From Nocardiopsis alkaliphila YIM 80379 (GTDB taxonomy: Bacteria > Actinomycetota > Actinomycetes > Streptosporangiales > Streptosporangiaceae), in NCBI RefSeq assembly GCF_000341005.1, contig NZ_ANBD01000071.1:1-39120 (forward strand): a stretch of DNA of 39,120 nt. The letters are read 5' to 3'. Each line of letters starts with the position of its first letter. Position 1 is the first letter of the stretch. The position numbers were made by a program, and so were the translations under genes. The notes under the pieces were generated by a model that did no database searches, was not told the origin of the DNA, and was given only the letters and a program-made list of their open reading frames with translations. This document shows positions 15,559 to 24,465 of the stretch, in pieces.

Positions 15559-16740
15559 CTAGCGGATCGCCAACGAGTCCAGGTAGTTCTGGAGGTTGCG
15601 GGCGGTCTCGGGGACCGAGTCACCACCGAACTTCTCGATGGCGGCCTCGGCGATGACCAGGGCCACCATCGCTTCGGCGACCACGCCCGCGGCCGGGACC
15701 GCGGTGACGTCGCTGCGCTGGTGGTTGGCCCGGGTGGGCTCGCCGGTCTCGACGTCGATGGTGTCCAGCGCGCGGGGCACGGTGGCGATGGGCTTCATCG
15801 CTGCGCGCACCCGTAGCGGGTCACCTGTGCTCATGCCCCCCTCGACGCCTCCGGCGCGATTGGTGCGACGACGCACTCCGTCCGGGCCGGGCTCGATCTC
15901 GTCGTGTGCCCGCGAACCACGACGGGCCGCGGTACGGAAGCCGTCACCGACCTCCACGCCCTTGATGGCCTGGATGCCCATGAGGGCACCGGCCAGACGC
16001 GAGTCCAGACGACGGTCCCAGTGCACGTGGCTGCCCAGCCCGGGCGGCAGGTCGTAGGCGAGCACCTCGACCACGCCGCCCAGGGTGTCACCGGACTTCT
16101 TGGTGTCGTCGACCTCTTCGACCATGCGTGCGCTGGTGGCCTCGTCGAAGCAGCGCAGTGGGTCGGCGTCGATGGCCGCCAGGTCCTCTGGGCGTGGTTC
16201 GGGTGCGTCGTCCGGGACGGAGACCGGCCCCATGGACACCACGTGGCTGAGGATCTCCACCCCTAGGGCCTGTCGGCAGAACTGTCGGGCGACCTCACCG
16301 ATGGCCACTCGCGCCGCGGTCTCGCGGGCGCTGGCGCGCTCCAGGATGGGACGGGATTCGGTGTGCCCGTACTTTTGCATACCCACGAGGTCGGCGTGAC
16401 CGGGACGGGGGCGGGTGAGCGGCGCGTTGCGCGCCACGCCCTCCAGTTCCTCGGCGGGAACCGGGTCCGGTGACATCACCTTCTCCCACTTGGGCCACTC
16501 GGTGTTGCCGACCTCGATGGCGACCGGCCCCCCTTGGGTACGGCCGTGTCGGATGCCTCCGATAACGGAGACCTGGTCTTTTTCGAACTTCATCCGGGCG
16601 CCTCGACCGTACCCGGCGCGGCGGCGGAGCAGCGCGGCGGCGATGTCGTCAGAGGTGACGGACACACCGGCCGGGAGGCCCTCCAAAATCGCGACGAGTG
16701 CCGGTCCGTGGGACTCCCCCGCGGTCAGCCAACGCAACAT
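15559..16740 (-). CDS. aroC: Chorismate synthase
   Basis: Final shikimate-pathway enzyme: converts EPSP to chorismate with reduced FMN. The 393-aa protein begins [16 protein letters not shown], the family's FMN/substrate signature, and contains GRxxAR-like [15 protein letters not shown] and the [13 protein letters not shown] signature. The longer upstream frame is rejected because the ATG at 16740 matches the family start and has GGGAAG about 9 nt upstream; a GTG at 16746 is also in frame. FMN demand links it functionally, not physically, to the riboflavin operon further along. Confidence 0.95.
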   Translation of the reverse strand: MLRWLTAGESHGPALVAILEGLPAGVSVTSDDIAAALLRRRAGYGRGARMKFEKDQVSVIGGIRHGRTQGGPVAIEVGNTEWPKWEKVMSPDPVPAEELEGVARNAPLTRPRPGHADLVGMQKYGHTESRPILERASARETAARVAIGEVARQFCRQALGVEILSHVVSMGPVSVPDDAPEPRPEDLAAIDADPLRCFDEATSARMVEEVDDTKKSGDTLGGVVEVLAYDLPPGLGSHVHWDRRLDSRLAGALMGIQAIKGVEVGDGFRTAARRGSRAHDEIEPGPDGVRRRTNRAGGVEGGMSTGDPLRVRAAMKPIATVPRALDTIDVETGEPTRANHQRSDVTAVPAAGVVAEAMVALVIAEAAIEKFGGDSVPETARNLQNYLDSLAIR

Positions 16741-16939
16741 GTGCACGATCTTCCCACGGATCGAGGGCCGAGGTGTCACTCGGGATCGATGTTCGGGCGC
16801 CCTCAGGCCGGGTTCGTTCCGACACCGCGCGAGCCGGGTCGATCCGCGAACACCCGCCAGGGCTGCGCGGCGGACGTCCGTGGAGGGCGGGACCGATGAG
16901 GTGGCGGGTGAGAGGAGCACAGGGCCCGAAGGAGCACGC

Positions 16940-17872
16940 TCAAGGGAGGAGGGGGCGGCCGGCCAGGAGCGTGGCGAGGGTGGCGGCGACCATGAACGGG
17001 CCGAGCGGGAGGGGGTCGGAGCGGGTGACCCTGCGCAGCAGCAGGAGGAGCAGGCCCACCACGGAGAAGGCGGCGAAGGCCCAGAACGCTCCGGCCAAGG
17101 CGCCGACCGGGCCGGCCGCCCACCCCGTGTACAGGCCGGTCAGCCCGGAGAACTTGACGTCACCGAAACCGAGCCCACGTGGGTGGACGCGCCACAGGAT
17201 CCAGTACAGGACCGTGATGAGCACCATGCCGACCAAGGCCCGGGCTCCGCGGTTCAGGTCCGGGCCGCTGGGTGGTAGGAGCACCGCGGCGGTCAGCAGG
17301 AGTCCGGCGACGGGGTAGGCGGGGGCGACCACGGCGTCCGGCAGCCGCATGACGCGCAGGTCGATGGCGGAGAGCAGGGTGCCCAGGGCCACGAACCACA
17401 ACACGGCCAACGATCCGAACAGGGCCCACTGCTGTAGGTGGAAGGGCAGGACCGCACCGACCAAGGCGAAGAGCAGCATGGTGACGATGGTCACCGGGAC
17501 GTACGGGGCCACTCCGTGGGCGCACTCGGGACAACGGCCATCTCGGTGGAAGCCACGGACGGCCACGGCGGGTAGGCCCCGAACGAAGCGGAGTTCGGTG
17601 TGGCAATGCGGGCAGCGGGGGGGTGGCGGCCGATCGTCTTCGAGCGTGCCCTCCCCTGCCACCGGTTCCGGCATGGCACCGTCCTGGTTTGGCGGGCCCT
17701 CGGATCTGGTAGGCGCCATGGGAACCGCTTCGGTGTGCGGGTGGGCCGGACCGAAGAGGTGGACCAGGCGTCCGGTGGCGCGCCCGAGGGCCAGGCCGAG
17801 CACCCCTAGGAGGAGAGCCGCCGGGATCGACCACAGTGCCGCGGAGAGTGTGAGCGCCAAGGGGGTGGACAT
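16940..17872 (-). CDS. Prepilin peptidase (A24 family aspartic protease)
   Basis: 310-aa polytopic membrane protease that cleaves type IV-like prepilin leader peptides. The two catalytic aspartates are visible: Asp171 in [12 protein letters not shown] and Asp238 in GFGDVKF. An N-terminal helix precedes a long cytoplasmic loop with two CxxC pairs (Cys87/90 and Cys114/117), the zinc-binding feature of the full-length PilD type. About seven further hydrophobic segments follow. It sits upstream of aroC on the same strand, with 199 bp between them. No pilin or secretion genes are in the window, so substrates must be encoded elsewhere. Confidence 0.9.
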   Translation of the reverse strand: MSTPLALTLSAALWSIPAALLLGVLGLALGRATGRLVHLFGPAHPHTEAVPMAPTRSEGPPNQDGAMPEPVAGEGTLEDDRPPPPRCPHCHTELRFVRGLPAVAVRGFHRDGRCPECAHGVAPYVPVTIVTMLLFALVGAVLPFHLQQWALFGSLAVLWFVALGTLLSAIDLRVMRLPDAVVAPAYPVAGLLLTAAVLLPPSGPDLNRGARALVGMVLITVLYWILWRVHPRGLGFGDVKFSGLTGLYTGWAAGPVGALAGAFWAFAAFSVVGLLLLLLRRVTRSDPLPLGPFMVAATLATLLAGRPLLP

Positions 17873-17963
17873 GTTCGGAAACTACCCCTTGGCGCGGCCC
17901 GACGACAGTGCTTCGGCCGCCCTGTGGACGACTCCGGTGAGGACGGCGCGGAGCCGCCCCCGC

Positions 17964-18677
17964 TCATTCCTCCTTCTCGCCGCGAGGAGCGCGCACCACG
18001 GCGCTGAGCTCGATGCCACCGGGCAGGATGTGCCGGAGTTCGGTGGAAAGGCGTTCGGCCACGCGACGCAGCGACTCGTCGTCACGTTCGTCCAACTCGA
18101 GACGGATACCGATGTCACCGTGCTCGGAGGGGTGGATGCGAACGCGTTCGATCCCGAACTCCGTGTGGGTGATCCGGTAGATCAGGGCCAGCACCTGCGG
18201 GTCGTCCTTGGGCTCCGGGACGCTTCCTTGCTCGGCGAGCATGCTGAGGAAGCGACCCTGGATGGTGTACGAGACCGGGCCGGACACGTCCAGGACCAGT
18301 GCGTCGGCGTTCTCCTCCACGGTGGCCCGGCAAGCGTCCTGGGTGGTGAAGGGGACCGGGCGGGCGTCGGGACGCCAGCGTCGTACCGCGTCCACCGAGG
18401 TGAAGGCGAGCACACCCCGACGACCGTCCTTGCCGGTCATGATGGGTATGGCGACCTCACTGTTCTTGTCCTTGGTCAGACCACCCACGCCTTCCTCTGT
18501 CTCGGTGGCCACGGCCACGACCGGAATGAGCACTCGGGAGTCACTGAGTGCGGCCAACACCTGACGGTCACCGACCTCGCCCGCCGCGTGGTCGCGCAGC
18601 CGCTCCTCGACTGCCGGATCGGCGCCGCCGTCGTCGTCACGGAAGTTCTGGGCTCCGATGATGGATGGTCTGCTCAC
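17964..18677 (-). CDS. SseB-family protein
   Basis: 237-aa protein with an SseB-like N-terminal fold: LAALSDSRVLIPVVAV, then SEVAIPIMTGKDGRRGVLAFTS and a WRPDARPV segment. The C-terminal part (about 165-235) is a separate domain starting RITHTEFGIERVRIHPSEH. No signal peptide or membrane helix. The GTG at 18677 gives the start SRPSIIGAQNF; the frame upstream is discarded as noncoding. The biochemical function of these actinobacterial SseB-like proteins is unknown. The gene is 91 bp upstream of the prepilin peptidase gene on the same strand. Confidence 0.75.
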   Translation of the reverse strand: MSRPSIIGAQNFRDDDGGADPAVEERLRDHAAGEVGDRQVLAALSDSRVLIPVVAVATETEEGVGGLTKDKNSEVAIPIMTGKDGRRGVLAFTSVDAVRRWRPDARPVPFTTQDACRATVEENADALVLDVSGPVSYTIQGRFLSMLAEQGSVPEPKDDPQVLALIYRITHTEFGIERVRIHPSEHGDIGIRLELDERDDESLRRVAERLSTELRHILPGGIELSAVVRAPRGEKEE

Positions 18678-18869
18678 GATTCCCGACTCTACCCGGGGTG
18701 CGTGTCCACCATGGGAACACCTCTCGAACGGGACCATGTGACCTCTCCCCCGCTCCCGTACCGGGTCGGCCCCTCGAACACCCGCCGCCCCCTCTCCGGT
18801 TTCACGGGTGCGAAGGGTGGATACCCATGGTTTCGCCGAGAAGGCCCGAAGGGGTCGCACCGGCCCGGC

Positions 18870-19337
18870 TCATCGCCGCCCCTCCTCGGGCGTGGGCCCA
18901 CCGCCCAAGGCGCCGACGATCTCGCGCAGGTGCGCGACCTGCCGTGGATCGAGACGGTCGAAGAGCAGGGAGCGCACCCGCTCGGCGTGGCCGGGGGCGG
19001 CCTTCTCCAGTGCGGCGGTCCCCGAGTCGGTGAGGACCGCCCAGAGTCCACGACGGTCGTCCTGGCAACTCTCCCTACGTACGTGACCGGCGCGCTCCAA
19101 ACGAGCGACCTGGTGGGACAGTCGGCTCTTGGAGACGATGACGGATTCGGCGAGCCCGCGCATACGCATACGCCGCCCCGGTGCCTCCGACAAGTGGGCC
19201 AGGATGCCGTACTCGATGAGCGAGAGCCCCTCACGTTCACGCAGGTCGCGTTCGAGTTCGTCGTAGATCGAGGAGTTCATCCGCAAGAACCCGCGCCAGA
19301 GCTCCTGTTCGCCGGAGGCGAGCCACGCCTTGTCCAT
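18870..19337 (-). CDS. MarR-family transcriptional regulator
   Basis: 155-aa winged-helix repressor. The DNA-binding core contains SLIEYGILAHLSEAPGRRM, RGLAESVIVSKSRLSHQVAR (recognition helix) and the wing RRESCQDDRRGLWAVLT. The ATG at 19337 is chosen. It is transcribed divergently from the adjacent yceI-like gene with 143 bp between the starts; palindromes in that gap suggest it controls itself and yceI. The single cysteine (in ESCQDD) lies in the wing, so redox sensing by that residue is possible but speculative. Ligand unknown. Confidence 0.88.
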   Translation of the reverse strand: MDKAWLASGEQELWRGFLRMNSSIYDELERDLREREGLSLIEYGILAHLSEAPGRRMRMRGLAESVIVSKSRLSHQVARLERAGHVRRESCQDDRRGLWAVLTDSGTAALEKAAPGHAERVRSLLFDRLDPRQVAHLREIVGALGGGPTPEEGRR

Positions 19338-19374
19338 GGCCGAAATTCTAGCGGGAGGGCTTGCGTTCCGAAGA

Positions 19375-19435
19375 TAGCTCCCATAAGCTACTTCCCAGGA
19401 AGATATTTCCAAAGTACTTTGTTCTTGGTTAGAGA
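19375..19435. promoter_or_regulatory. Candidate MarR operators and yceI promoter
   Basis: Two palindromes lie in the divergent spacer: TAGCT-N6-AGCTA (19375-19390) and a perfect CAAAGTACTTTG (19410-19421). The second falls between a weak -35 (TTCCAA, 19407-19412) and a -10-like TAGAGA (19430-19435) for yceI, where a bound repressor would block polymerase. The assignment to the neighbouring MarR protein is inference. Confidence 0.45.
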
Positions 19436-19480
19436 ATCAGCCCCGCAACGCCGGGGCACCACGACACGAGGAGAGACAGC

Positions 19481-20023
19481 ATGGCCACTCAGGAACTCAA
19501 GCCCGGCACCTGGAAGATCGACACCGCGCACAGCATCGTCGGCTTCTCCGTCCGCCACATGATGGTGAGCAAGGTCCGCGGTCGCTTCGAGAAGTTCGAC
19601 GCCACCCTGACCGTGCCCGAGGACCCCACCCGGTCCTCCGTCGAGGCCACCATCGACGCGGGCTCGATCAACACCGACAACACCGACCGCGACGCCCACA
19701 TCCGCTCCGCCGACTTCTTCGGCGTCGAGGAGAACCCGGACTTCCGCTTCCGGTCCACCGGAATCGAGACCAAGGGCGAGGACTTCGTCCTCAAGGGTGA
19801 GCTCACCATCAAGAACAACACCCACCCGATCGAGTTGGACCTGGAGTTCAACGGCTCCACCCTCGACCCCTACGGCCTGGACCGCGCGGGTTTCTCCGCC
19901 ACCACCACCATCAGTCGCAAGAAGTTCGGTGTGGACATCGAGATGCCGATGGACGGCGGCGGCGTGGTCGTCGGCGACAAGATCACCATCGAGCTCGACG
20001 CCGAATTCACTCGCCAGGCCTGA
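19481..20023 (+). CDS. YceI-like family protein
   Basis: 180-aa lipocalin-like beta-barrel protein. Family features are the opening GTWKIDTAHSIVGFSVRHMM, the DARDxHIRSxDFFxVxxxP-type stretch (DRDAHIRSADFFGVEENPDF), and the terminal GDKITIELDAEF. Members bind isoprenoid or amphiphilic lipids. There is no signal peptide, so it should be cytoplasmic, as for most actinobacterial homologues. The ATG follows a strong GAGGAGAG site. It is likely regulated by the divergent MarR protein and is followed by a hairpin terminator. Confidence 0.92.
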   Translation: MATQELKPGTWKIDTAHSIVGFSVRHMMVSKVRGRFEKFDATLTVPEDPTRSSVEATIDAGSINTDNTDRDAHIRSADFFGVEENPDFRFRSTGIETKGEDFVLKGELTIKNNTHPIELDLEFNGSTLDPYGLDRAGFSATTTISRKKFGVDIEMPMDGGGVVVGDKITIELDAEFTRQA

Positions 20024-20043
20024 AGAACCGCCGCTGGGAAGAG

Positions 20044-20069
20044 CCCTGGGGGCACGGGTCACCCCAGGG
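20044..20069 (+). terminator. Terminator after yceI
   Basis: CCCTGGGG (20044-20051) and CCCCAGGG (20062-20069) form a perfect 8-bp stem with a 10-nt loop about 20 nt after the yceI stop codon. Confidence 0.65.
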
Positions 20070-20118
20070 AGACGGCGTCCGAGAGTGGCCGATCGGGGGA
20101 ACGGCCACCACTCGAGAC

Positions 20119-20139
20119 TTGACGACACTTCGTCGTCAA
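20119..20139. repeat. Inverted repeat upstream of DUF2470 gene, possible operator
   Basis: TTGACGAC (20119-20126) and GTCGTCAA (20132-20139) are perfect inverted arms around a 5-nt centre. The left arm begins with a -35-like TTGACG, so this could be a repressor site over a promoter; a matching -10 at normal spacing is not evident. Confidence 0.5.
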
Positions 20140-20165
20140 AATCGCGGGGCCTCGGATATCGTCGA

Positions 20166-20193
20166 TGGGGGAGGGCGCCACGGCCCTCCCCCA
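20166..20193 (+). terminator. Strong stem-loop with T-rich tail just before the DUF2470 gene
   Basis: TGGGGGAGGGC (20166-20176) and GCCCTCCCCCA (20183-20193) give a perfect 11-bp stem with a 6-nt loop, followed by TTTCTC. It resembles an intrinsic terminator and ends only 33 nt upstream of the DUF2470 start codon. It may stop yceI read-through or act as a leader attenuator. Confidence 0.6.
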
Positions 20194-20226
20194 TTTCTCG
20201 TGTGCCCACCACCAGGAGCCCTCACC

Positions 20227-20535
20227 GTGTCGTCCAGCCCTTTCTCCCCCGAGGTCGTCGCCGCCGTCACCGGCCACATGAACGGCGACCACCCCGAGGA
20301 CACCCTGATCATCTGTCGTGCCTTGGGCGGCGAGCCCGAGGCCACCTCGGCCCGGATGACCGGCCTGGACGCCGAGGGCGGCGACTACGTGGTGACCGTG
20401 GCCGGAGCCGAACGCCCGGTACGCGTCCCCTGGGCCGAACCGCTCACCGAGCGCGCCCAGATCCGCAAGGAGGTCGTGCGCATGTACCGCGAATCCTGCG
20501 TCGAACTCGGTATCACCCCTCGCGGAGAACACTGA
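20227..20535 (+). CDS. DUF2470 domain-containing protein
   Basis: 102-aa single-domain protein. The diagnostic stretch is VVAAVTGHMNGDHPEDTLIICRALGG (positions about 11-36), with the conserved H-M-N-x-D-H pattern, followed by RVPWAEPLTERAQIRKEVVRM. DUF2470 occurs as the C-terminal domain of haem-utilisation proteins of the HugZ/HutZ type and alone in actinobacteria. A haem- or iron-related role is a reasonable but unproven inference. The GTG start is preceded by AGGAG. The gene is monocistronic, with several hairpins in its leader region. Confidence 0.82.
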   Translation: MSSSPFSPEVVAAVTGHMNGDHPEDTLIICRALGGEPEATSARMTGLDAEGGDYVVTVAGAERPVRVPWAEPLTERAQIRKEVVRMYRESCVELGITPRGEH

Positions 20536-20698
20536 GTCGACCCGCGGCTTCGGCCCACACGAGGTTTCGCACCGAAACCCGCACGTGATCGGAACCCGAG
20601 CGGCTTCGAGGGAGTCCAAGGCGGTACACGGGGAAGGGGACGCGCGCACCCCGCGGCGAGGGGTGTTCGTACCACCCCGTTCCGGCACGCGCACGGCC

Positions 20699-20704
20699 TA
20701 GGCT
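20699..20704 (+). promoter_or_regulatory. Candidate -10 for the kinase gene
   Basis: TAGGCT, matching TAnnnT, lies 51 bp before the kinase start. No -35 hexamer is recognisable at 16-18 bp spacing. Confidence 0.3.
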
Positions 20705-20755
20705 GATGGGGTCCGCCCCTCCCCCGAACGTCCGTACCGCAACGCCGATCGAAGG

Positions 20756-23428
20756 GTGGCTCAGGCCTCGATGGTCACGCCCGACCCCGGTGACGAGAGC
20801 GCACCGACTCAACGGATCGACCCCGTCCCACCCACCACCCGAATCGACCCGACGGTGGGACCCACACGCTGGGTGACGCGTGTGTTCCGCCCGGGAGCGA
20901 ACCGACCACCGGAATCCGACCCCGGCGAGGACCGCACCCGGATCCTGCCATCCGGGGATACCGACCGCACCAGCGTTCTCTCCCCACAGGCCACTCGTGT
21001 CCGACGCCCCTCCGGTCGGCCTCAAGACTCCGCCCGTCCCGGTGGCCCGGTGCGCACCCCCTGGTGGCGAGTGCTCTTCGGTCCCTTGCTGGACTGGATG
21101 GCCCGTCTGGTCTCCCGTGTGGTCATCGGCCCCGCCGGCGACCTCGACTACGCCGTGCCCGCCGAGCTACGCCGCCGCTACCAGGTCCTGGACCGATTGG
21201 GCGCGGGCGGCGAAGCCATCGTCTACCTGGTCGAACCCATCGACTCCCCCGGCCACAGGCTCGCGTTGAAGGTGTACCGTCCCGGCCACGACATCAACCG
21301 CGAACTCCTGGACCGGCTGCGCGCCCGCGGTACCGCCTCCCCGTACACCCCCGCCATCCAGGGCTACGGCACCGCCACCAGTTCCTGGGGCGAGGAACTG
21401 GCCTGGGAGGCACAGGAGTACTTCTCCCACGGCACCCTGCGCGAGGTCATCGATGAGGCACCCTTGGAGGACGAACGGGCCCGAGCGGTGGTCCGTGCCG
21501 TCGCCGATTGCCTCCACCATTGGCAGAGCGAACTCCAGCACAACCACACCGACGTCAAACCGGAGAACCTACTGGTCCGCTCCCTGGACCCGCCGGTGGT
21601 GGCGCTCACCGACTTCGGCGGTGCCGTACGCGCCACCATGAGCCGTGTCTACGGCGGACAGGCCATCACCGAGGACTACGCCGCCCCCGAGGTCATCGAA
21701 GGCCGCCGTGAAGCACCCGCCGCCTGGTGGTCCCTGGGGGTGATGGTGCACGAACTGGTCACCGGCCGCCGCCCCGAACGCGGAGGGAACTGGCTGACCG
21801 CCCGCAACACCGAGGTGGACATCTCCGCGATCACCGACGAACGTTGGCGGCTGGCGGCCCGTGGCCTGCTCACCCCCGCCCCGTCGGCCCGATGGGGTCA
21901 CGAGGAGGTCGCCGCCTGGTTGGCCGGGGAACGGCCACGGATCCGAACCGCCCGACGGTTGCGCCCGATCGACTTCGCCGGGGCCTCCCACGAGGATCCC
22001 CCGAGTCTGGCCTTCGACCTGCTGGACCGTTCCGACACCGGTGCCCTGTGGCTGCGCACCCACTGGTCCGAGCTGCGCACCTGGCTGGATCGCGAGGTCA
22101 ACGACTACACCTTCGACCGGTCCTACCTCACCGGGTTGGACGAGCGGCCCGACCTGGCCCACGTGGCCATCAGCGCGCTGGCCGCCCGCTACGTGCCCGG
22201 CATGCCGCCTCGCTTCCGAGGCCACCAGATCAGCGCTGACGGACTGCTGTCCCTGGCCACCGGTGACGCCAGCCGGCACTCGGTGATACGCGAGGCCGTC
22301 CAGACGGGCGTGGTCGGGCTCGGCTCCCAGCACTGGTGTCCCCACCCCTCCTGTCGATCGGGAGGCTCGGGGCGCTGTGCCCTCCTGGAACGCGTCCAAC
22401 ACGAGGTACCGCTGTTGATGCGACGGGTCCAGGAGGACCTCGACCACCTGGTGGGTTCTGGACCCGACGCACCGCGCCGACCCGCCGCCCACGAGATCGA
22501 CACCACGTGGGCGCGCGCCGTCGAACTGGTCCTGGCCGATGAGGTCGGTTCCCGACACCGTTCACTACTGCGCCGCCAGTCCTGGCATCCCCGGCAACGC
22601 AGCTTCGCGCCCAACGCCCCCTGGTGGTCGGAACAACGCCGTGTCGCACTACGCGACGGAGGGGACGGCCTGGCCTCGCGTGGCGCGCTCCTCACCGCTC
22701 TGGTCCTGTTGCCCGAAGCCGATCGGATCGGTCGAACGATCTCCGAACGTGAACGTGCCGACGGCCGGGCCCGCCGCCAAGACCGCTGGGCCTCCCTGGC
22801 CGGTGCGGCCCGCGCGAAGTGGGACAACACCAAGGAGAAGGCCGGCTCGGCCCGACAGCGACGGGCCCAAGCCGCCGGCCGAGCGGACGACCCGGCGCGA
22901 CCCGAGGACCCGAGCCGTGCCCATCAAGCCGACACCGCCAAGGAACGCCGACGGCGGGAGAGGGCCGAACGCCGGGTGGAGCGGACCATGGGGCAGATTC
23001 AACGGGCCATGCGTGCCGGCCGCTGCCGCCGCTTCGCCTACCCCGCGGCCCTACTCGGACTACTCGACGGGCTCGGTCGGGCGCTGCGCCCGGAGGAGGG
23101 ATTCTTCCCTCGGAACACGTGGGTGATGGACACCTACACCGGCCTTTTGGATTTCAGCGCCAACCCGGTGAGCGAAGCCGCCGCGGCCCTGCTCGGGCTT
23201 CTACCCGGCGACGTGGGCACCGCCTGGTGGTTTCCCGTCCTGCTGTCGGTGACGCTGCTCTACCTGGGGCGGACCGCGGCCGGGCAGAAGGTGAAGGCAC
23301 GTCGCCGACTCGCCGCCTTCCGACTGGCGGTGGGCGGATCGGCGCTGATGCTCGTGGTACTGATGTCCACCGGCCTGCTCGCCCTCGGCTCTGGAATCCT
23401 CATCCCGCTGGACGGACTCCTCGGTTGA
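20756..23428 (+). CDS. Unusual membrane-associated serine/threonine protein kinase with long C-terminal extension
   Basis: 890 aa from GTG (ATG at 20771 is an alternative). A disordered, Thr/Arg-rich N-terminus (1-100) holds several TRI/TRV repeats of the kind phosphorylated by such kinases. A hydrophobic patch (104-124) precedes the kinase domain (about 140-390): glycine loop LGAGGEAIVY, Lys172 in ALKVY, catalytic loop HTDVKPEN (Asp266, Lys268, Asn271), DFG at 286-288, and APE at 310-312. All catalytic residues are present, though HRD is HTD. About 500 residues follow with no domain I recognise, including a Cys cluster in HWCPHPSCRSGGSGRCALL, a basic charged helix region (about 670-760), and two or three hydrophobic helices at the end. 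No PASTA or sensor domain. Confidence 0.8.
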   Translation: MAQASMVTPDPGDESAPTQRIDPVPPTTRIDPTVGPTRWVTRVFRPGANRPPESDPGEDRTRILPSGDTDRTSVLSPQATRVRRPSGRPQDSARPGGPVRTPWWRVLFGPLLDWMARLVSRVVIGPAGDLDYAVPAELRRRYQVLDRLGAGGEAIVYLVEPIDSPGHRLALKVYRPGHDINRELLDRLRARGTASPYTPAIQGYGTATSSWGEELAWEAQEYFSHGTLREVIDEAPLEDERARAVVRAVADCLHHWQSELQHNHTDVKPENLLVRSLDPPVVALTDFGGAVRATMSRVYGGQAITEDYAAPEVIEGRREAPAAWWSLGVMVHELVTGRRPERGGNWLTARNTEVDISAITDERWRLAARGLLTPAPSARWGHEEVAAWLAGERPRIRTARRLRPIDFAGASHEDPPSLAFDLLDRSDTGALWLRTHWSELRTWLDREVNDYTFDRSYLTGLDERPDLAHVAISALAARYVPGMPPRFRGHQISADGLLSLATGDASRHSVIREAVQTGVVGLGSQHWCPHPSCRSGGSGRCALLERVQHEVPLLMRRVQEDLDHLVGSGPDAPRRPAAHEIDTTWARAVELVLADEVGSRHRSLLRRQSWHPRQRSFAPNAPWWSEQRRVALRDGGDGLASRGALLTALVLLPEADRIGRTISERERADGRARRQDRWASLAGAARAKWDNTKEKAGSARQRRAQAAGRADDPARPEDPSRAHQADTAKERRRRERAERRVERTMGQIQRAMRAGRCRRFAYPAALLGLLDGLGRALRPEEGFFPRNTWVMDTYTGLLDFSANPVSEAAAALLGLLPGDVGTAWWFPVLLSVTLLYLGRTAAGQKVKARRRLAAFRLAVGGSALMLVVLMSTGLLALGSGILIPLDGLLG

Positions 23429-23442
23429 GCCGGGCCACGCGC

Positions 23443-23448
23443 TAGGAT
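23443..23448 (+). promoter_or_regulatory. Candidate -10 for the aldose epimerase gene
   Basis: TAGGAT lies about 45 bp upstream of the likely GTG start and 15 bp after the kinase stop codon. No clear -35. Confidence 0.3.
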
Positions 23449-23493
23449 CACCGGGGTTCGACGGGGATCGGCCCCATGAAGGAAGGCGGACAG

Positions 23494-24420
23494 GTGGGCG
23501 AGGTGTTCGAGCTGCGCTGCGGTGACTACCGGGCGCGCGTGGACGGGATCGGTGCGGGTCTACAGGCACTGACCTGGCGAGATCGGGACCTGGTGTGGCC
23601 CTACACCCGTGGGGAGGGACCGCTCGCCTTCCAAGGGCAACTGTTGGCTCCTTGGCCCAACCGGGTGTCCGGGGGCCGGTACTCCTTCCAAGGCACCGAG
23701 TACCACCTGGAGATCGACGACCCGAAGACCGGTTCGGCCATCCACGGCCTGGTCCACGCCCTGGACTGGTCGCCCGTCGAAGTGGACGCGGAAGCGGTGA
23801 GGCTGCGGCTGACCTTCCCCGGCACCCCCGGCTACCCGTTCCCGTTGGAACTCACCGCGAGCCACCGGCTCTCCGATGAAGGACTGACGGTCACCGTGGA
23901 GGCGCGCAACGTCGGAGACGGGGAGGCCCCCTTCGGGGTGGGCTTCCACCCCTACCTCACTCTGGGGCGCCCCATATCGGAGCTATCCGAGCGCGGCGAA
24001 CTCACCGTCTCCTCCGATGCCGGCAGCAGCCAGCCCTGCGACGAGCGACTCATCCCCCAGGGCGCCCCGGTACCGGTGGCCGACGGAGAGTTCGATCTGC
24101 GCCCACCCGGCCGTGACCTGGGTACCACCGTGTTGGACACCGCCTTCACCGACCTGTCCCGGGACGAGCGGGGACGGGCGTGGGTGCGGCTGAGCGGCCC
24201 CGAACATGGAGTGGCCCTGTGGGCCGGGCCCGGGTTCGACTGGCTCCAACTGTTCAGCGCCGACACCCTGGGCGGGGACGCGCACCGCGCCCACCTGGCC
24301 GCCGAACCCATGACCTGCCCGCCCGACGCCCTCAACAGCGGTACCGACCTGCTGGTCCTGGCCCCGGGCCAGAGTGTGGAACGTACTTTCGGCATCCTCG
24401 CAGAACCTCTGGCGGGGTGA
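23494..24420 (+). CDS. Aldose 1-epimerase family protein
   Basis: About 308-aa beta-sandwich mutarotase-fold protein. Catalytic candidates are His in SAIHGLVH, His in GVGFHPYL and Glu in LAAEPMTCPPDALNSG, the expected two histidines and general-base glutamate of galactose mutarotase relatives. GTG at 23494 is preferred because AAGGAAGG lies 7 nt upstream; ATG at 23476 is in frame and would add six residues. It may act on galactose, glucose-6-phosphate or another hexose; the family is broad. It stands alone, convergent with the mocA-like gene. Confidence 0.85.
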   Translation: MGEVFELRCGDYRARVDGIGAGLQALTWRDRDLVWPYTRGEGPLAFQGQLLAPWPNRVSGGRYSFQGTEYHLEIDDPKTGSAIHGLVHALDWSPVEVDAEAVRLRLTFPGTPGYPFPLELTASHRLSDEGLTVTVEARNVGDGEAPFGVGFHPYLTLGRPISELSERGELTVSSDAGSSQPCDERLIPQGAPVPVADGEFDLRPPGRDLGTTVLDTAFTDLSRDERGRAWVRLSGPEHGVALWAGPGFDWLQLFSADTLGGDAHRAHLAAEPMTCPPDALNSGTDLLVLAPGQSVERTFGILAEPLAG

Positions 24421-24428
24421 CCGGACCC

Positions 24429-24444
24429 GCGCGTTCGCACGCGC
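24429..24444. terminator. Short stem-loop between convergent genes
   Basis: GCGCGT and ACGCGC (6-bp perfect stem) with a TCGC tetraloop lie between the stops of the epimerase gene and the mocA-like gene. No T tract. Confidence 0.4.
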
Positions 24445-24465
24445 ACTCGAAGACGTCCAGTCGGT

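Noticed and set aside
16940..17872. Possible type IV pilus or Tad locus around the prepilin peptidase
   Set aside because: No ATPase, pilin or assembly genes are adjacent; the flanks are aroC and an SseB-like gene.
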